Shown in pieces: positions 1-8,397 of a stretch of 64,000 nucleotides of DNA (positions are counted from its first letter, which is position 1; each line of letters opens with the position of its first letter). The notes under the pieces were generated by a model. That model worked only from the letters and a program-made list of their open reading frames with translations. It searched no databases and was not told the DNA's origin. The stretch is from Paenibacillus tuaregi (GTDB lineage Bacteria > Bacillota > Bacilli > Paenibacillales > Paenibacillaceae), in contig NZ_LT575476.1 of the NCBI RefSeq assembly GCF_900086655.1, positions 676,164 through 740,163 on the forward strand, read 5' to 3'. The position numbers and the translations under genes were made by a program.

Positions 1-214
1 GAAACCGGCCGTTCCCGGGAATGAACCGGATCAGCTCGTCAATCTCCTTGGCATTGGTCACATTGCATCGCCCGCCCCCGGAAATGCCCAGCTTACGGCC
101 CAGTTTGTCCCCTTTATCCAAAAGTAGAACAGAGGCGCCCTGCATAGCCGCCGCAATCGAGGCCATCAGTCCAGAGGGTCCTCCTCCTATAACAATCACT
201 TCATAACGCTTCAT
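1..214 (-). CDS. NAD(P)/FAD-dependent oxidoreductase, HI0933/YhiN-like (partial)
   Basis: Only the first 71 residues are inside the window; the rest lies beyond the left edge. The reverse strand starts [15 protein letters not shown], a dinucleotide-binding fold with a GxGxxG-type loop at residues 10-15. An acidic residue (D38 in [12 protein letters not shown]) ends the second strand, and [10 protein letters not shown] follows, a signature of the HI0933-like flavoprotein family. An AAAGGAAG ribosome binding site precedes the ATG at 212-214. The family is thought to bind FAD, but its substrate is not established. The gene is divergent from the histidine kinase to its right. Family call is firm; function is open. 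Confidence 0.8.
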   Translation of the reverse strand, partial: MKRYEVIVIGGGPSGLMASIAAAMQGASVLLLDKGDKLGRKLGISGGGRCNVTNAKEIDELIRFIPGNGRF

Positions 215-346
215 GTTGTCTTCCTTTCCGCAATTTTTCCTGAATCTAAGTATACCCTAAACAGGCCGGAGGCGAATAACAAAACGTGGGGAATTACCCA
301 ATAGGAAATCCCTATAAAAGACAAACCTCTGCTGCCTAACATGTTA

Positions 347-375
347 TTGTAAAATATTGTCGCCTATGCTTTAAT
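347..375 (+). promoter_or_regulatory. Candidate sigma-A promoter of the sensor kinase gene
   Basis: TTGTAA at 347-352 and TTTAAT at 370-375 are separated by 17 bases, about 35 bases before the GTG start. Both boxes are near but not at consensus, so this is only a candidate. Confidence 0.35.
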
Positions 376-410
376 CAATAGCAGAGTCTGCACTGCTAAG
401 GGGGGAGAAC

Positions 411-2117
411 GTGGTTGCTGTAAAGGAAATTCTGCTTCAAGTGCTCATTGCGTGTTCGCCGGCTTTTCTCTTCCCGCTGATTTTTGAAAGATGCAGACCG
501 CACCCTGTGCAGAATGCTGGACCCGAGAGGAACTCCTATTACAATATTCTTCTATGCTCTTGTCTGATTAGTATTCTGATATGCTCAACCTTCTCAACTT
601 ACTTATTCGGTATTATACCTCTAAATTACTTTTTGCCTTCCTTATTTATTGGCATGCTGTACGGCAGACTGCGGGACGGGCTTATATTGGCCGCAGTCCA
701 GTTGATCATCTATATTCTAATTACTCCTTTCAAAGGGATCGGCTTCCTTCTTGATACCGGCCTTGTTTTATATCCAATGGTTCTCCTGTCATCCGCGAGA
801 TTCAAACGTGGAGGAAGGCAGGCCAAGCTGATTACGTTATCCTTCTTCCTTCTGGCCGGACAATATTTATCAACTTCCCTGTCATTTCTGACATGGCCCT
901 TATCCTACAAGATGGACCTTACGGTTATCTTGTTTGGCATCGTCAATATAGCCGCAGCTGTTGTTATTGGGGGGCTGCTGCTGGTTGTTATAGAGAGCTC
1001 CCTCGACAAGGAACGTCTGCAGATGCAGGTTACTCAGCTGTCCCGGCGGTATTTCCGCGAGGCGGAGAAGCTTCAACAGATGATGGATGCAGCCCCGGTC
1101 TCCATTCTTTTATTGGATCAGCAGGGGCGCATTGTATCGGTCAACGATACATTTCTGAACTTCTACCGGACAGAGCATCCCGAGGCGGTTAAGGAAGAAC
1201 TGGTCGGCAGAATGCTGAATGAGACGCTTAAGGGCCTTGATATCGAAATTTTTGGCGCCAGGGCCGAAAGGACGCTCCGCAATCGTGAAACTACGAGTGA
1301 GCTTATGCAGGTGGGAGAGCGGATGTTCTACACCAGCACTTCTCCTATCAAGCGGGGGCACACGGATGAAACGTTCGGTGCTGTCATCATCATTCAGGAT
1401 ATCACGGAGCTTGAGACGCTCCGGACGGAGCTTGGCAATGTGGAGCGTCTGAGTCTGGTTGGTCAGATGGCGGCAGGCATTACTCACGAAATCCGCAATC
1501 CGATGGCTGTTGTCAGGGGATTCCTGCAGTTGATGAAGGAGAAGAGTCCGCCTTCACTCGACCATTATTACCGCATTGTGATGGACGAGCTGGACCGGGC
1601 GAACGGGATTATTAACGATTTTCTCTCGTTGGCTCAGAGCCGGAGTGTGAATAAAGAAGAGTGCCAGCTCCATGATATCATTCATGAATTAAGTCCTTTA
1701 TTGTGGGCGGACGCGAATCTCCGCGGGCAGAGCATAGAACTTAAGCTGGCTCCGTATCTTCCAACACTTCCGCTTAACAACAAAGAGATTAAGCAGGTGA
1801 TTCTCAATCTGTCCCGCAATGCGATGGAGGCGATGGAGGACAAGGGGCAGCTGACCCTGGAGACCCGCAATATTCCTGGAGGAGTAGAGCTTCGCGTCAC
1901 GGATACGGGGCCAGGGATTCCGCCGGCGAAGCAGGAGAAGCTGTTTCAACCTTTTTTTACAACAAAAGCGCAGGGTACAGGTCTCGGTCTGGCCCTCTGT
2001 CTAAGCATTATTGAGCGTCACAACGGTATGATCTCAGTGGAGTCCGATGAGGGCAGGGGAACCACATTTTCGGTTAAATTTATGAAGCCCTTGGGCCATA
2101 ATGCGGGGGACGCCTGA
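411..2117 (+). CDS. Membrane PAS-domain sensor histidine kinase, KinB-like
   Basis: The 568-residue protein starts at GTG after an AAGGGGGGAG site. Residues 1 to about 200 hold five or six hydrophobic segments (5TM-type sensor region). A PAS domain follows at about 220-340, then a HisKA dimerisation domain with phospho-acceptor H359 in ITHEIRNP, then an ATPase domain with an N-box (QVILNLSRNAMEAM), DTGPGIP and GTGLGLAL. This order resembles the sporulation kinases KinB and KinD of Bacillus, which feed phosphate to Spo0F. No response regulator lies beside it, which fits an orphan phosphorelay kinase. The sporulation role is inference; the kinase call is certain. Confidence 0.88.
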   Translation: MVAVKEILLQVLIACSPAFLFPLIFERCRPHPVQNAGPERNSYYNILLCSCLISILICSTFSTYLFGIIPLNYFLPSLFIGMLYGRLRDGLILAAVQLIIYILITPFKGIGFLLDTGLVLYPMVLLSSARFKRGGRQAKLITLSFFLLAGQYLSTSLSFLTWPLSYKMDLTVILFGIVNIAAAVVIGGLLLVVIESSLDKERLQMQVTQLSRRYFREAEKLQQMMDAAPVSILLLDQQGRIVSVNDTFLNFYRTEHPEAVKEELVGRMLNETLKGLDIEIFGARAERTLRNRETTSELMQVGERMFYTSTSPIKRGHTDETFGAVIIIQDITELETLRTELGNVERLSLVGQMAAGITHEIRNPMAVVRGFLQLMKEKSPPSLDHYYRIVMDELDRANGIINDFLSLAQSRSVNKEECQLHDIIHELSPLLWADANLRGQSIELKLAPYLPTLPLNNKEIKQVILNLSRNAMEAMEDKGQLTLETRNIPGGVELRVTDTGPGIPPAKQEKLFQPFFTTKAQGTGLGLALCLSIIERHNGMISVESDEGRGTTFSVKFMKPLGHNAGDA

Positions 2118-2140
2118 AAGTGGGCTGTATTAACGTAAAT

Positions 2141-2168
2141 TTGCTTTCCTTGGTCCGGGATGTATAAT
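2141..2168 (+). promoter_or_regulatory. Candidate sigma-A promoter of brxA
   Basis: TTGCTT at 2141-2146 and a consensus TATAAT at 2163-2168 are separated by 16 bases, about 60 bases before the start of the bacilliredoxin gene. Confidence 0.55.
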
Positions 2169-2228
2169 AAAATTATCTTTATCAACAAACACTTATTTTA
2201 AGATTAGTAAGCTAAGGAGTGAAAGAAC

Positions 2229-2663
2229 GTGTCCATGTCTTTTGACCAATATATGAGAGATATGGTTCAGCCTATGAGGGATGAACTGACTCGCCTGGGA
2301 ATTCAAGAGCTTCGTACGCCAGAAGAAGTGGAAGCAAGCTTTCCTGCCTTGAAAGGGACGTCACTGGTAGTTATTAACTCGGTTTGCGGATGTGCTGCGG
2401 GACAATGCCGTCCGGGAGTAGCCAAGGCGCTTGAGAACGACATTACGCCGGATCACCTGTTTACGGTGTTCGCAGGTCAGGATAAAGAAGCAACCACGAA
2501 AGCGCGTGAGTATTTCGCACCTTATCCGCCATCTTCGCCGTCCATCGCACTTCTCAAAGACGGAGAGCTCGTTCATTTCATTGAACGCCACCAAATCGAA
2601 GATCGTTCTGCGGAGGAAATTGCGGCTGATTTGACCAGCGCGTTTGATCGTTTCTGCCGGTAA
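2229..2663 (+). CDS. brxA: Bacilliredoxin BrxA/BrxB family (YphP-like)
   Basis: The 144-residue protein begins MSMSFDQYMRDMV and carries the family's CGC motif at C53-G54-C55 in NSVCGCAAG. FAGQDKEAT and PPSSPS follow, both hallmarks of BrxA/BrxB. These cytosolic thioredoxin-fold proteins remove bacillithiol from S-bacillithiolated proteins after oxidative stress. The GTG at 2229 was preferred over the ATG two codons later because B. subtilis BrxA also starts MSM and AAGGAG sits about 9 bases upstream. The RHQIE region and overall wording match BrxA better than BrxB. An extra cysteine, C60, is seen close to the active site. Confidence 0.9.
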   Translation: MSMSFDQYMRDMVQPMRDELTRLGIQELRTPEEVEASFPALKGTSLVVINSVCGCAAGQCRPGVAKALENDITPDHLFTVFAGQDKEATTKAREYFAPYPPSSPSIALLKDGELVHFIERHQIEDRSAEEIAADLTSAFDRFCR

Positions 2664-2675
2664 TAATTCATATGT

Positions 2676-2715
2676 ACGCCCTGCAGATCGGATAACCGAT
2701 TTTGCGGGGCGTTTG
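2676..2715 (+). terminator. Hairpin terminator after brxA
   Basis: An ACGCCC...GGGCGT stem with an inner ATCGG/CCGAT stem is followed by GTTTGGTTT. It lies between the brxA stop and nadE. Confidence 0.6.
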
Positions 2716-2787
2716 GTTTACTTGGAAGCCGATTGGTTTACATAGTGAGGGAATGGATCGTTAATGATAGCAGAGAGGTGAGGAATT

Positions 2788-3597
2788 ATGAGTTTACAAC
2801 AGGAAATTATTGAACGTCTCGGGGTACAGCCGAGCATTGATGTGGACCAGGAAATTCGCAAGCGTGTGGATTTTCTTAAGAAGTATGTAAAGAATTCGGG
2901 CACGTCCGGCCTGCTGATTGCTATCAGCGGTGGTATTGATAGTGCAGTAGCCGCTGGGCTCTGCAAACAGGCTACGGATGAACTGACCAAGGAAGAAGGT
3001 AAGGAATATATCACTCTGGGAGTGTACCAGCCTTATGGCACACAGGAAGATATCGCCCACAGCTACGCCGTTTCTGAGGCATTTGGGATAACCAAAACGA
3101 TGGAGACCAATATTGAAGAAGCCGTAGATGAAATTGCACTTGAAGTGGAGCATGGATTGAAGAAGATTGGATTGTCCCGGCATATAAGCTATCAGGGGAA
3201 AGGGAATGTGAAGGCCCGTACCCGTATGGTGGTTCAGTATGCAATCGCCTTTGAACTGAATCTGCTTGTCGTTGGTACCGACCATGCCTCGGAAGCCCTG
3301 ACTGGCTTCTATACCAAATGGGGGGATGGCGCGGTGGATATAACCCCGCTCAGCTCGCTGAACAAACGGCAGATCAGACAGCTTGCAGCTAAGCTTGGCG
3401 TGCCGAAGAGCATCCTGGACAAAGCTCCGACTGCCGGACTATGGGAAGGTCAGACTGATGAAAAAGAGCTTGGCGTCAGCTATGAGGACAACAGCGACTA
3501 TCTGGAAGGCAAGCAGATCAGCGACGAGGCCCGTGAGCGTCTGGAAAAGTTCTACCGCAGAACGGAGCACAAGCGCAGCCCGATTCCGGGTATTTGA
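2788..3597 (+). CDS. nadE: NAD+ synthase, ammonia-dependent
   Basis: The 269-residue protein has the ATP-pyrophosphatase P-loop SGGIDS at residues 47-52. It lacks the N-terminal nitrilase (glutaminase) domain of long NadE enzymes, so it should use ammonia directly. It converts deamido-NAD, ATP and ammonia to NAD+, the last step of NAD synthesis, in the cytosol. Length matches the B. subtilis type. The ATG follows AGAGAGGTGAGG at good spacing. A terminator lies on each side, so it is probably transcribed alone. Confidence 0.95.
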   Translation: MSLQQEIIERLGVQPSIDVDQEIRKRVDFLKKYVKNSGTSGLLIAISGGIDSAVAAGLCKQATDELTKEEGKEYITLGVYQPYGTQEDIAHSYAVSEAFGITKTMETNIEEAVDEIALEVEHGLKKIGLSRHISYQGKGNVKARTRMVVQYAIAFELNLLVVGTDHASEALTGFYTKWGDGAVDITPLSSLNKRQIRQLAAKLGVPKSILDKAPTAGLWEGQTDEKELGVSYEDNSDYLEGKQISDEARERLEKFYRRTEHKRSPIPGI

Positions 3598-3626
3598 TGA
3601 TATGAAAGACTTTGATTTATAACATA

Positions 3627-3662
3627 AACAATCCGGTGCATGATATGCCGGGTTGTTTTTTT
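3627..3662 (+). terminator. Rho-independent terminator of nadE
   Basis: The 10-bp stem AACAATCCGG/CCGGGTTGTT (one G-T pair) encloses an 11-base loop and runs straight into a T-tract. Confidence 0.85.
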
Positions 3663-4060
3663 ATGCAGTTAACTTCTAAGCATATAACAAGATTGTTATA
3701 TCTGTATAAAAATATAGATTAAAATAATTCTAAATCGCCCATTAATTGGTCGATTGCGGCTTGTTTAGATAATTATATCCCTCCTTTGTAAGAAAACATC
3801 CCTAGTAGGTCACTGTAATTCGCATATAATTACTACTAAATGGATGGAACGGTATGAAATGCAATCCGTCCGCTTACACCCTCAAGAGACATAACCACAT
3901 TACAGAGTTTCCTCGAGTATCTTCTAAATCCCTGATCGGTTTATTTAACAATTTCCTTTATGAAGTGCCGCTAAGTATGGTTTAAATTCATTTCCTATCA
4001 AAGGAATGAATTTATATACACAATGCCGCTAGATTCTATAGTGGAGGTGAACAAGCAGCA
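3663..4060 (+). promoter_or_regulatory. Long AT-rich leader region before the chitinase gene
   Basis: About 400 bases without a convincing gene. It holds a perfect 20-bp palindrome (ATATAACAA-GA-TTGTTATAT, 3682-3701). A hairpin with arms AAATTCATTTCC (3984-3995) and GGAATGAATTT (4003-4013) is flanked by two TGCCGCTA direct repeats (3966-3973 and 4024-4031). A strong GGAGGTG site is at 4043-4049. The region is likely regulatory for the secreted chitinase; no promoter could be fixed with confidence. Confidence 0.4.
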
Positions 4061-4111
4061 GTGTTTCTTATATGGCATTGTACAAAAATGATAGATTGGG
4101 GTGTAATATGA
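4061..4111 (+). CDS. Possible 16-codon leader peptide coupled to the chitinase gene
   Basis: GTG at 4061 opens a reading frame MFLIWHCTKMIDWGVI that ends at TGA 4109-4111. The stop overlaps the ATG of the chitinase (4108) in an ATGA arrangement, typical of translational coupling. The only strong Shine-Dalgarno sequence here, GGAGGTG at 4043-4049, serves this frame better than the chitinase start, although its spacing (about 11-13 bases) is long. The leader may be real, or the site may be a relic. No conserved family is recognised. Confidence 0.3.
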   Translation: MFLIWHCTKMIDWGVI

Positions 4112-6825
4112 AAGCGCTTCAAAAAACTAGGGCATGGCAGTTAATCGTTTATTCACTATGTTCTGCACTCATTTTCTCATCGTTTGCATTAACAGGAAAA
4201 GCATCGGCTCAATCATCGGATATTAAAGGACACTGGGCCGAGACTCAACTTGCTGAATGGCAAAGTCATGGTCTTCTTAAAGGATACGCTGATGGTTCAT
4301 TGAAGCCCGATAATTCGATTACTCGCGCAGAGCTTATTGCGCTTATTAACAGATATTTTAATTTTACAGAAGAGAAAGCCATTAGCTTCTCCGATACTAA
4401 GGGCGATAAGTGGTACCATTCGGAAATTGCTAAAGCTGTTCAGGCTGGTTATGTCAACGGCTACAGCGATGGGACGATTCGTCCTGATCAAAAGGTAAGC
4501 AGACAGGAAACAGCTGTTATGCTCGCTAGAGCACTTAAGCTTGACCCGGCGGCTTCTACGGGGAACTTAAACAGCTTCAAAGATGCTGCTGCTATCGCAA
4601 GCTGGAGCAAAGATGCGGTCAGCACCTTGGCGGGTAAAGGGGTTATTGAGGGATATGAAGATGGAACGTATCGCCCCAATGCTAATTTGACCCGTGCTGA
4701 AGGGGTCGTACTGTTAAGTCGGATGTCGAATGCCCAGACCGTGACTTATGATAAAGCAGGCACCTACGGTCCAGCGGCAGGAACGGTAACGGTTCTTGGC
4801 AATGTGACCATTAATGCGGCAGGAACTACTCTTCAGAACACGGTAATCCGCGGGAACCTGTTACTTGGCAAGGGCATTGAGAATGGGGATGTTACCCTCA
4901 AAAATGTCAAAGTAGACGGGACTACAACGGTTAATGGCGGTGGGGAGAGCTCCATCCATCTAGTGAATACTGTTCTAACTAAACTAATTGTAAACAAATT
5001 AGGCGGAGTAGTAAGAATAGTAGCTGAAGGTACGTCATCTATCCAAGAGACATATGTAGTATCATCCGCTAAGCTCGAGGAAGCAGGAACCGGTGCTGGT
5101 TTTATAAAAGTAATTTTTGCAAAAGAATTGCCAACGGGTTCTGTTGTTACTTTAACAGGAGCATTTAGCACACTGGCCATGGAGGCCTCGAATATTAAGG
5201 TAGAGTTTCTTAAAGGTTTAGTGGAAAGCATGACAGTTAATGGCAGCGGCAACACCATTCATCTTGGCAAAGATGCAACCATTGCTAAATTAATTCTGAA
5301 TGCAACCGTGAAAGTTTTAGGTTTTGGTCAAGTTCAACATGCTACTGTAAATGAGGGTGGTAAAGGGTCTTCATTTGAAACAGCGCCAGGTAAAGTAGAC
5401 GGACCTCAAAGCGGCTCTATTAGTTCCGGCACAAGCGGTTCGAATAATGGAGGGACTGGTGGATCAACGGGCAATAACGGCGGTTCAGCCGGTGGTGGTT
5501 CTAACAACGGTGGAGGTACCGATCCATCAGGACCAGCAGCACCTGTGGTATTGAACGTAGTGGAAGGAAAGACGTACACTTCGGGTGTTCTGCCGAACTG
5601 GACCGATGCGGCAGGCACAACCAGTACAGCGACTCTGAATGGTAAGACGTATGTGAAAGGTACAGGGATCACGGATGCTGGCGAGTATGCGTTAGTCGTA
5701 ACGGCCAGCAAGAATGGCAAAAGCGCCAGTACAACGGTTAAATTCAAGATTGATCCAGCTCTGCGGATCATTGGATATGTACCCGGCTGGGTAGACTGGT
5801 CTGATGCGAATACGGTAGATGTAGCCAAAATGACACACCTGAACTACGCATTTAACCATATTGATAAAGATCACAAGCTCATTCCATTCCAAGGAAACTA
5901 CCATGATGATCAGAACTATGCCTATTTAAGCAGTCTGAAGTCCAAGAACCCCAATTTGAAGATTCTGAATTCTGTTGGAGGATGGGGCGCAGATGGGTTC
6001 TCGGATGCGGCAGCGACACCAGCAGCCCGGGAGACTTTTGTCAACAGTGTGATCGAGCATATCAAGAAATACAATCTGGACGGAGTGGACCTCGACTGGG
6101 AGTATCCAACACAAACGGCGGGTGATCTGATTAAGGCAAGCCCAGAGGATAAGGAGAACTTCACACTTCTTCTTCAAATGGTTCGTGAGAGGCTGAACAA
6201 GTTGGGCCTTGAGAACAACAAATATTATGAGCTGACCATTTGTGCGGCTACCGCATCGGACTATCCGAAGTGGGTCGAGCTGGATAAGATCATTCCGCTC
6301 CTGGACAGCCTGAACATCATGACATATGACTTGGCAGGTGGATGGGTGCAGAAAACTGCTCACCACACAAATCTTTATGCAGGTAGAAGCGTGGATTCAA
6401 CGGTGCAGATGTTCTTGGATAATCACGTGCCAGCAAGCAAAATTGCGATCGGAGCTGCTTTCTACGCTCACAAATGGACAGACGTAGAAGCAGACGGAGA
6501 GAATATTCTTGATCAGAAAGCCAAGGGCAGCGAGGAAACGCCAACGTACAACGATATTCTTACGAAATATAACGAAGAGCATGGATTTATCCGTCATTGG
6601 GATGAAGCAGCCAAGGCGCCTTACCTGTACAACCCGACCACTAAGGAATTTCTGTCTTATGACGATCCACAGTCCTTAACGGAAAAAGGAAAATATGTAC
6701 TGGATAAGAAACTTGGCGGCGTATTGTTCTGGGAGTACAGCCAGGATAAGACGGGGGCCTTGTTAGGAGCACTTTATGATGCTCTACAGGGCAAAGCACC
6801 TGAACCGGGTACCAACACAAATTAA
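4108..6825 (+). CDS. SLH-domain surface protein with GH18 chitinase domain
   Basis: From ATG 4108 the product is 905 residues. It has a signal peptide ending near A34 (ASA|Q) and three S-layer homology domains at about 37-80, 95-140 and 157-203, each with an ITRAE/SRQE/LTRAE-type motif. A 215-430 region of short repeated strands rich in T, V, G and N looks like a beta-helix. A Gly/Ser/Asn linker to about 475, an Ig-like segment and a GH18 barrel from about 555 complete it. The chitinase motif DGVDLDWE places the catalytic acid at E665. SLH domains bind pyruvylated secondary wall polymer, so the enzyme should sit on the cell surface and cut chitin or related GlcNAc polymers. ATG 4072 is in frame but lacks a usable ribosome site and would spoil the signal peptide. 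Confidence 0.85.
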   Translation: MKALQKTRAWQLIVYSLCSALIFSSFALTGKASAQSSDIKGHWAETQLAEWQSHGLLKGYADGSLKPDNSITRAELIALINRYFNFTEEKAISFSDTKGDKWYHSEIAKAVQAGYVNGYSDGTIRPDQKVSRQETAVMLARALKLDPAASTGNLNSFKDAAAIASWSKDAVSTLAGKGVIEGYEDGTYRPNANLTRAEGVVLLSRMSNAQTVTYDKAGTYGPAAGTVTVLGNVTINAAGTTLQNTVIRGNLLLGKGIENGDVTLKNVKVDGTTTVNGGGESSIHLVNTVLTKLIVNKLGGVVRIVAEGTSSIQETYVVSSAKLEEAGTGAGFIKVIFAKELPTGSVVTLTGAFSTLAMEASNIKVEFLKGLVESMTVNGSGNTIHLGKDATIAKLILNATVKVLGFGQVQHATVNEGGKGSSFETAPGKVDGPQSGSISSGTSGSNNGGTGGSTGNNGGSAGGGSNNGGGTDPSGPAAPVVLNVVEGKTYTSGVLPNWTDAAGTTSTATLNGKTYVKGTGITDAGEYALVVTASKNGKSASTTVKFKIDPALRIIGYVPGWVDWSDANTVDVAKMTHLNYAFNHIDKDHKLIPFQGNYHDDQNYAYLSSLKSKNPNLKILNSVGGWGADGFSDAAATPAARETFVNSVIEHIKKYNLDGVDLDWEYPTQTAGDLIKASPEDKENFTLLLQMVRERLNKLGLENNKYYELTICAATASDYPKWVELDKIIPLLDSLNIMTYDLAGGWVQKTAHHTNLYAGRSVDSTVQMFLDNHVPASKIAIGAAFYAHKWTDVEADGENILDQKAKGSEETPTYNDILTKYNEEHGFIRHWDEAAKAPYLYNPTTKEFLSYDDPQSLTEKGKYVLDKKLGGVLFWEYSQDKTGALLGALYDALQGKAPEPGTNTN

Positions 6826-6904
6826 GCAGTTGACAGCCGCCGCTATGCAACGCCATACCACGCTCTGAGCTTCGGACGCCCTTTAGCCTGGTATGGAAAA
6901 CTGC
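6826..6904 (+). repeat. Strong hairpin behind the chitinase gene, related to one at 50152
   Basis: Nested arms GCAGTT/AACTGC and CCATACCA (6853-6860)/TGGTATGG (6889-6896) form a long stem just after the stop codon. No T-tract follows. The first ~45 bases resemble the hairpin at 50152-50226. Confidence 0.5.
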
Positions 6905-6956
6905 TTAGGATGAGCTTTAATAGGAACAACCATTTTAACTTCTTGAGTGTTAATCC

Positions 6957-6994
6957 GAAGAAGCCAAGCACAACTGAATGTGCTTGGCTTCTTC
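6957..6994. terminator. Hairpin terminator between convergent genes
   Basis: A perfect 16-bp stem GAAGAAGCCAAGCACA with a 6-base loop lies between the chitinase gene (rightward) and the hydrolase gene (leftward). The T-tract is poor on both strands, but the position fits a shared terminator. Confidence 0.65.
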
Positions 6995-7019
6995 ATGTTA
7001 TGAGAACATTTAGTCAAGG

Positions 7020-7841
7020 TTATCCCCGCTTACGGAGCACATCGGAGATGAACAGCTCGCTGGCATTAATGGCATCCTTCAACTGGCGGCTCGCTCCCTG
7101 GAAGGGATGGGTCGTATTGAAGGTATGATTGGCTCCCTCAATTAGAATCCAAGGAATATGAGGGTTCGCTTCAACCAGCTTTCGGGAGCCCTCCAACAGA
7201 TGGTCCTCCGTTCCCTGAATCAGAGCTACGGCGAAATCGGCCAGGCCGATGCGGTTCATAATATGATAACGGTCCTTCTGCTGCTCAAGATCTTCTAGAA
7301 TAACAACATCCAGCGGCATCCGCTGGCCGGTTCTTGCATTAACCACGTGACTGCGGCCTTGCTCACGCATCTCCTTCTTTTGCTGCTCGTTAAAGAGATC
7401 CAGCTTCGTAAGTCCGTTCCAGGACAGGACCCCGGCCAACGTTCTCGGGTGATCAAAGCCATAGACCAGGCAAACCCCGGCCCCCCGGCTGTGTCCGATC
7501 AGGAATAGGGGCAGGGCAGACAGAGACGGGTCCTGCCGGATATAGGTATGAAGAGCCTCGAGGTCTCGAAGCTCGCGATCGTAGGTATTGACGGCAAATT
7601 TATCAAGTTCGGTGAATTCTGTTGGACTTTCGCCAATGCCATTATGGGAGAAATTAAAAGTAATGACTTCATGCTGGCGGCTGAATTGTTCGGCAACATA
7701 GGGGAACATGCCCCAATCTTTGAAACCCTTGAAGCCGGGGGCCAGAATAATTAGGCTCTGCGGCCTAGCCTCCTTCGAGGGATAACGGGTGCACCTGAGC
7801 AGGTTCGCTTCATCCAGCCGGATATTGAAATCTATCGGCAT
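7020..7841 (-). CDS. Alpha/beta hydrolase (S33-like)
   Basis: The 273-residue cytosolic protein has no signal peptide. ILAPGFKGFKDWG forms the oxyanion-hole region, GHSRGAG is the nucleophile elbow, and a late GANHTF supplies the histidine. The acid is probably in the IQGTEDHLLEG stretch. The fold is that of esterases and peptidases of the serine aminopeptidase S33/dienelactone hydrolase group; the substrate cannot be told. It is divergent from acpS with 125 bases between. The start has only a weak AAGGATGTGAG site. Confidence 0.8.
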   Translation of the reverse strand: MPIDFNIRLDEANLLRCTRYPSKEARPQSLIILAPGFKGFKDWGMFPYVAEQFSRQHEVITFNFSHNGIGESPTEFTELDKFAVNTYDRELRDLEALHTYIRQDPSLSALPLFLIGHSRGAGVCLVYGFDHPRTLAGVLSWNGLTKLDLFNEQQKKEMREQGRSHVVNARTGQRMPLDVVILEDLEQQKDRYHIMNRIGLADFAVALIQGTEDHLLEGSRKLVEANPHIPWILIEGANHTFNTTHPFQGASRQLKDAINASELFISDVLRKRG

Positions 7842-7966
7842 TCAAGCTCACATCCTTATCTGGTGGTATCGCCTACCATTATATCACATCCCGGACTAAA
7901 GACTCGCATGGATGCGGCACAGTTGGTACAATGGAAATATAGTCTGGACGGAAGGAAGGGGTCACA

Positions 7967-8386
7967 TTGATCTATGGCATTGGCCATGATGTAGTCGAGA
8001 TTCCCCGTATCGAAGCGCTTGCGGGTGGACCGCTGGGAGAGCGGTTTCTCAAGCGGGTCCTTACAGAGGCGGAGCGGGCAAGTGCCGCTGGCCGCAATCG
8101 CCTGGCGGAGTATACGGCGGGTCGCTTTGCCGTCAAGGAAGCGGTAAGCAAGGCGTTTGGTTGCGGCATCGGCCGGACTTTGGGCTTCCAGGATATCCAG
8201 ATTACTCCGGATGCGGCCGGGAAGCCTTGGGCTGAGCTCTCCGAAGGGGCGTGGGAGCGCCTTACGCTTAGCGGCAGCCCGCAGCACTATAAAATACATG
8301 TGAGTATCACCCATGAGAGACAGCTGGCCTCGGCTTTTGTTATTGTTGAATATATACCGCCAGAAAGCGTATCAGATGAACGATAG
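7967..8386 (+). CDS. acpS: Holo-[acyl-carrier-protein] synthase
   Basis: The 139-residue protein starts at TTG with GGAAGGGG upstream. MIYGIGHDVVEI at the N-terminus carries the magnesium-binding D8, and AGRFAVKEAVSKAFG carries E58; both are signatures of AcpS. The enzyme transfers 4'-phosphopantetheine from CoA to a serine of acyl carrier protein, switching on fatty acid synthesis. The length is slightly above the usual ~120-125 because of a C-terminal tail. The mutY homologue starts 11 bases downstream, so the two are probably cotranscribed. Confidence 0.93.
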   Translation: MIYGIGHDVVEIPRIEALAGGPLGERFLKRVLTEAERASAAGRNRLAEYTAGRFAVKEAVSKAFGCGIGRTLGFQDIQITPDAAGKPWAELSEGAWERLTLSGSPQHYKIHVSITHERQLASAFVIVEYIPPESVSDER

Positions 8387-8397
8387 AGGAGACACGG

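Noticed and set aside
2794..3285. 163-residue leftward frame inside nadE
   Set aside because: Antisense shadow of a well-conserved enzyme, without a ribosome site.
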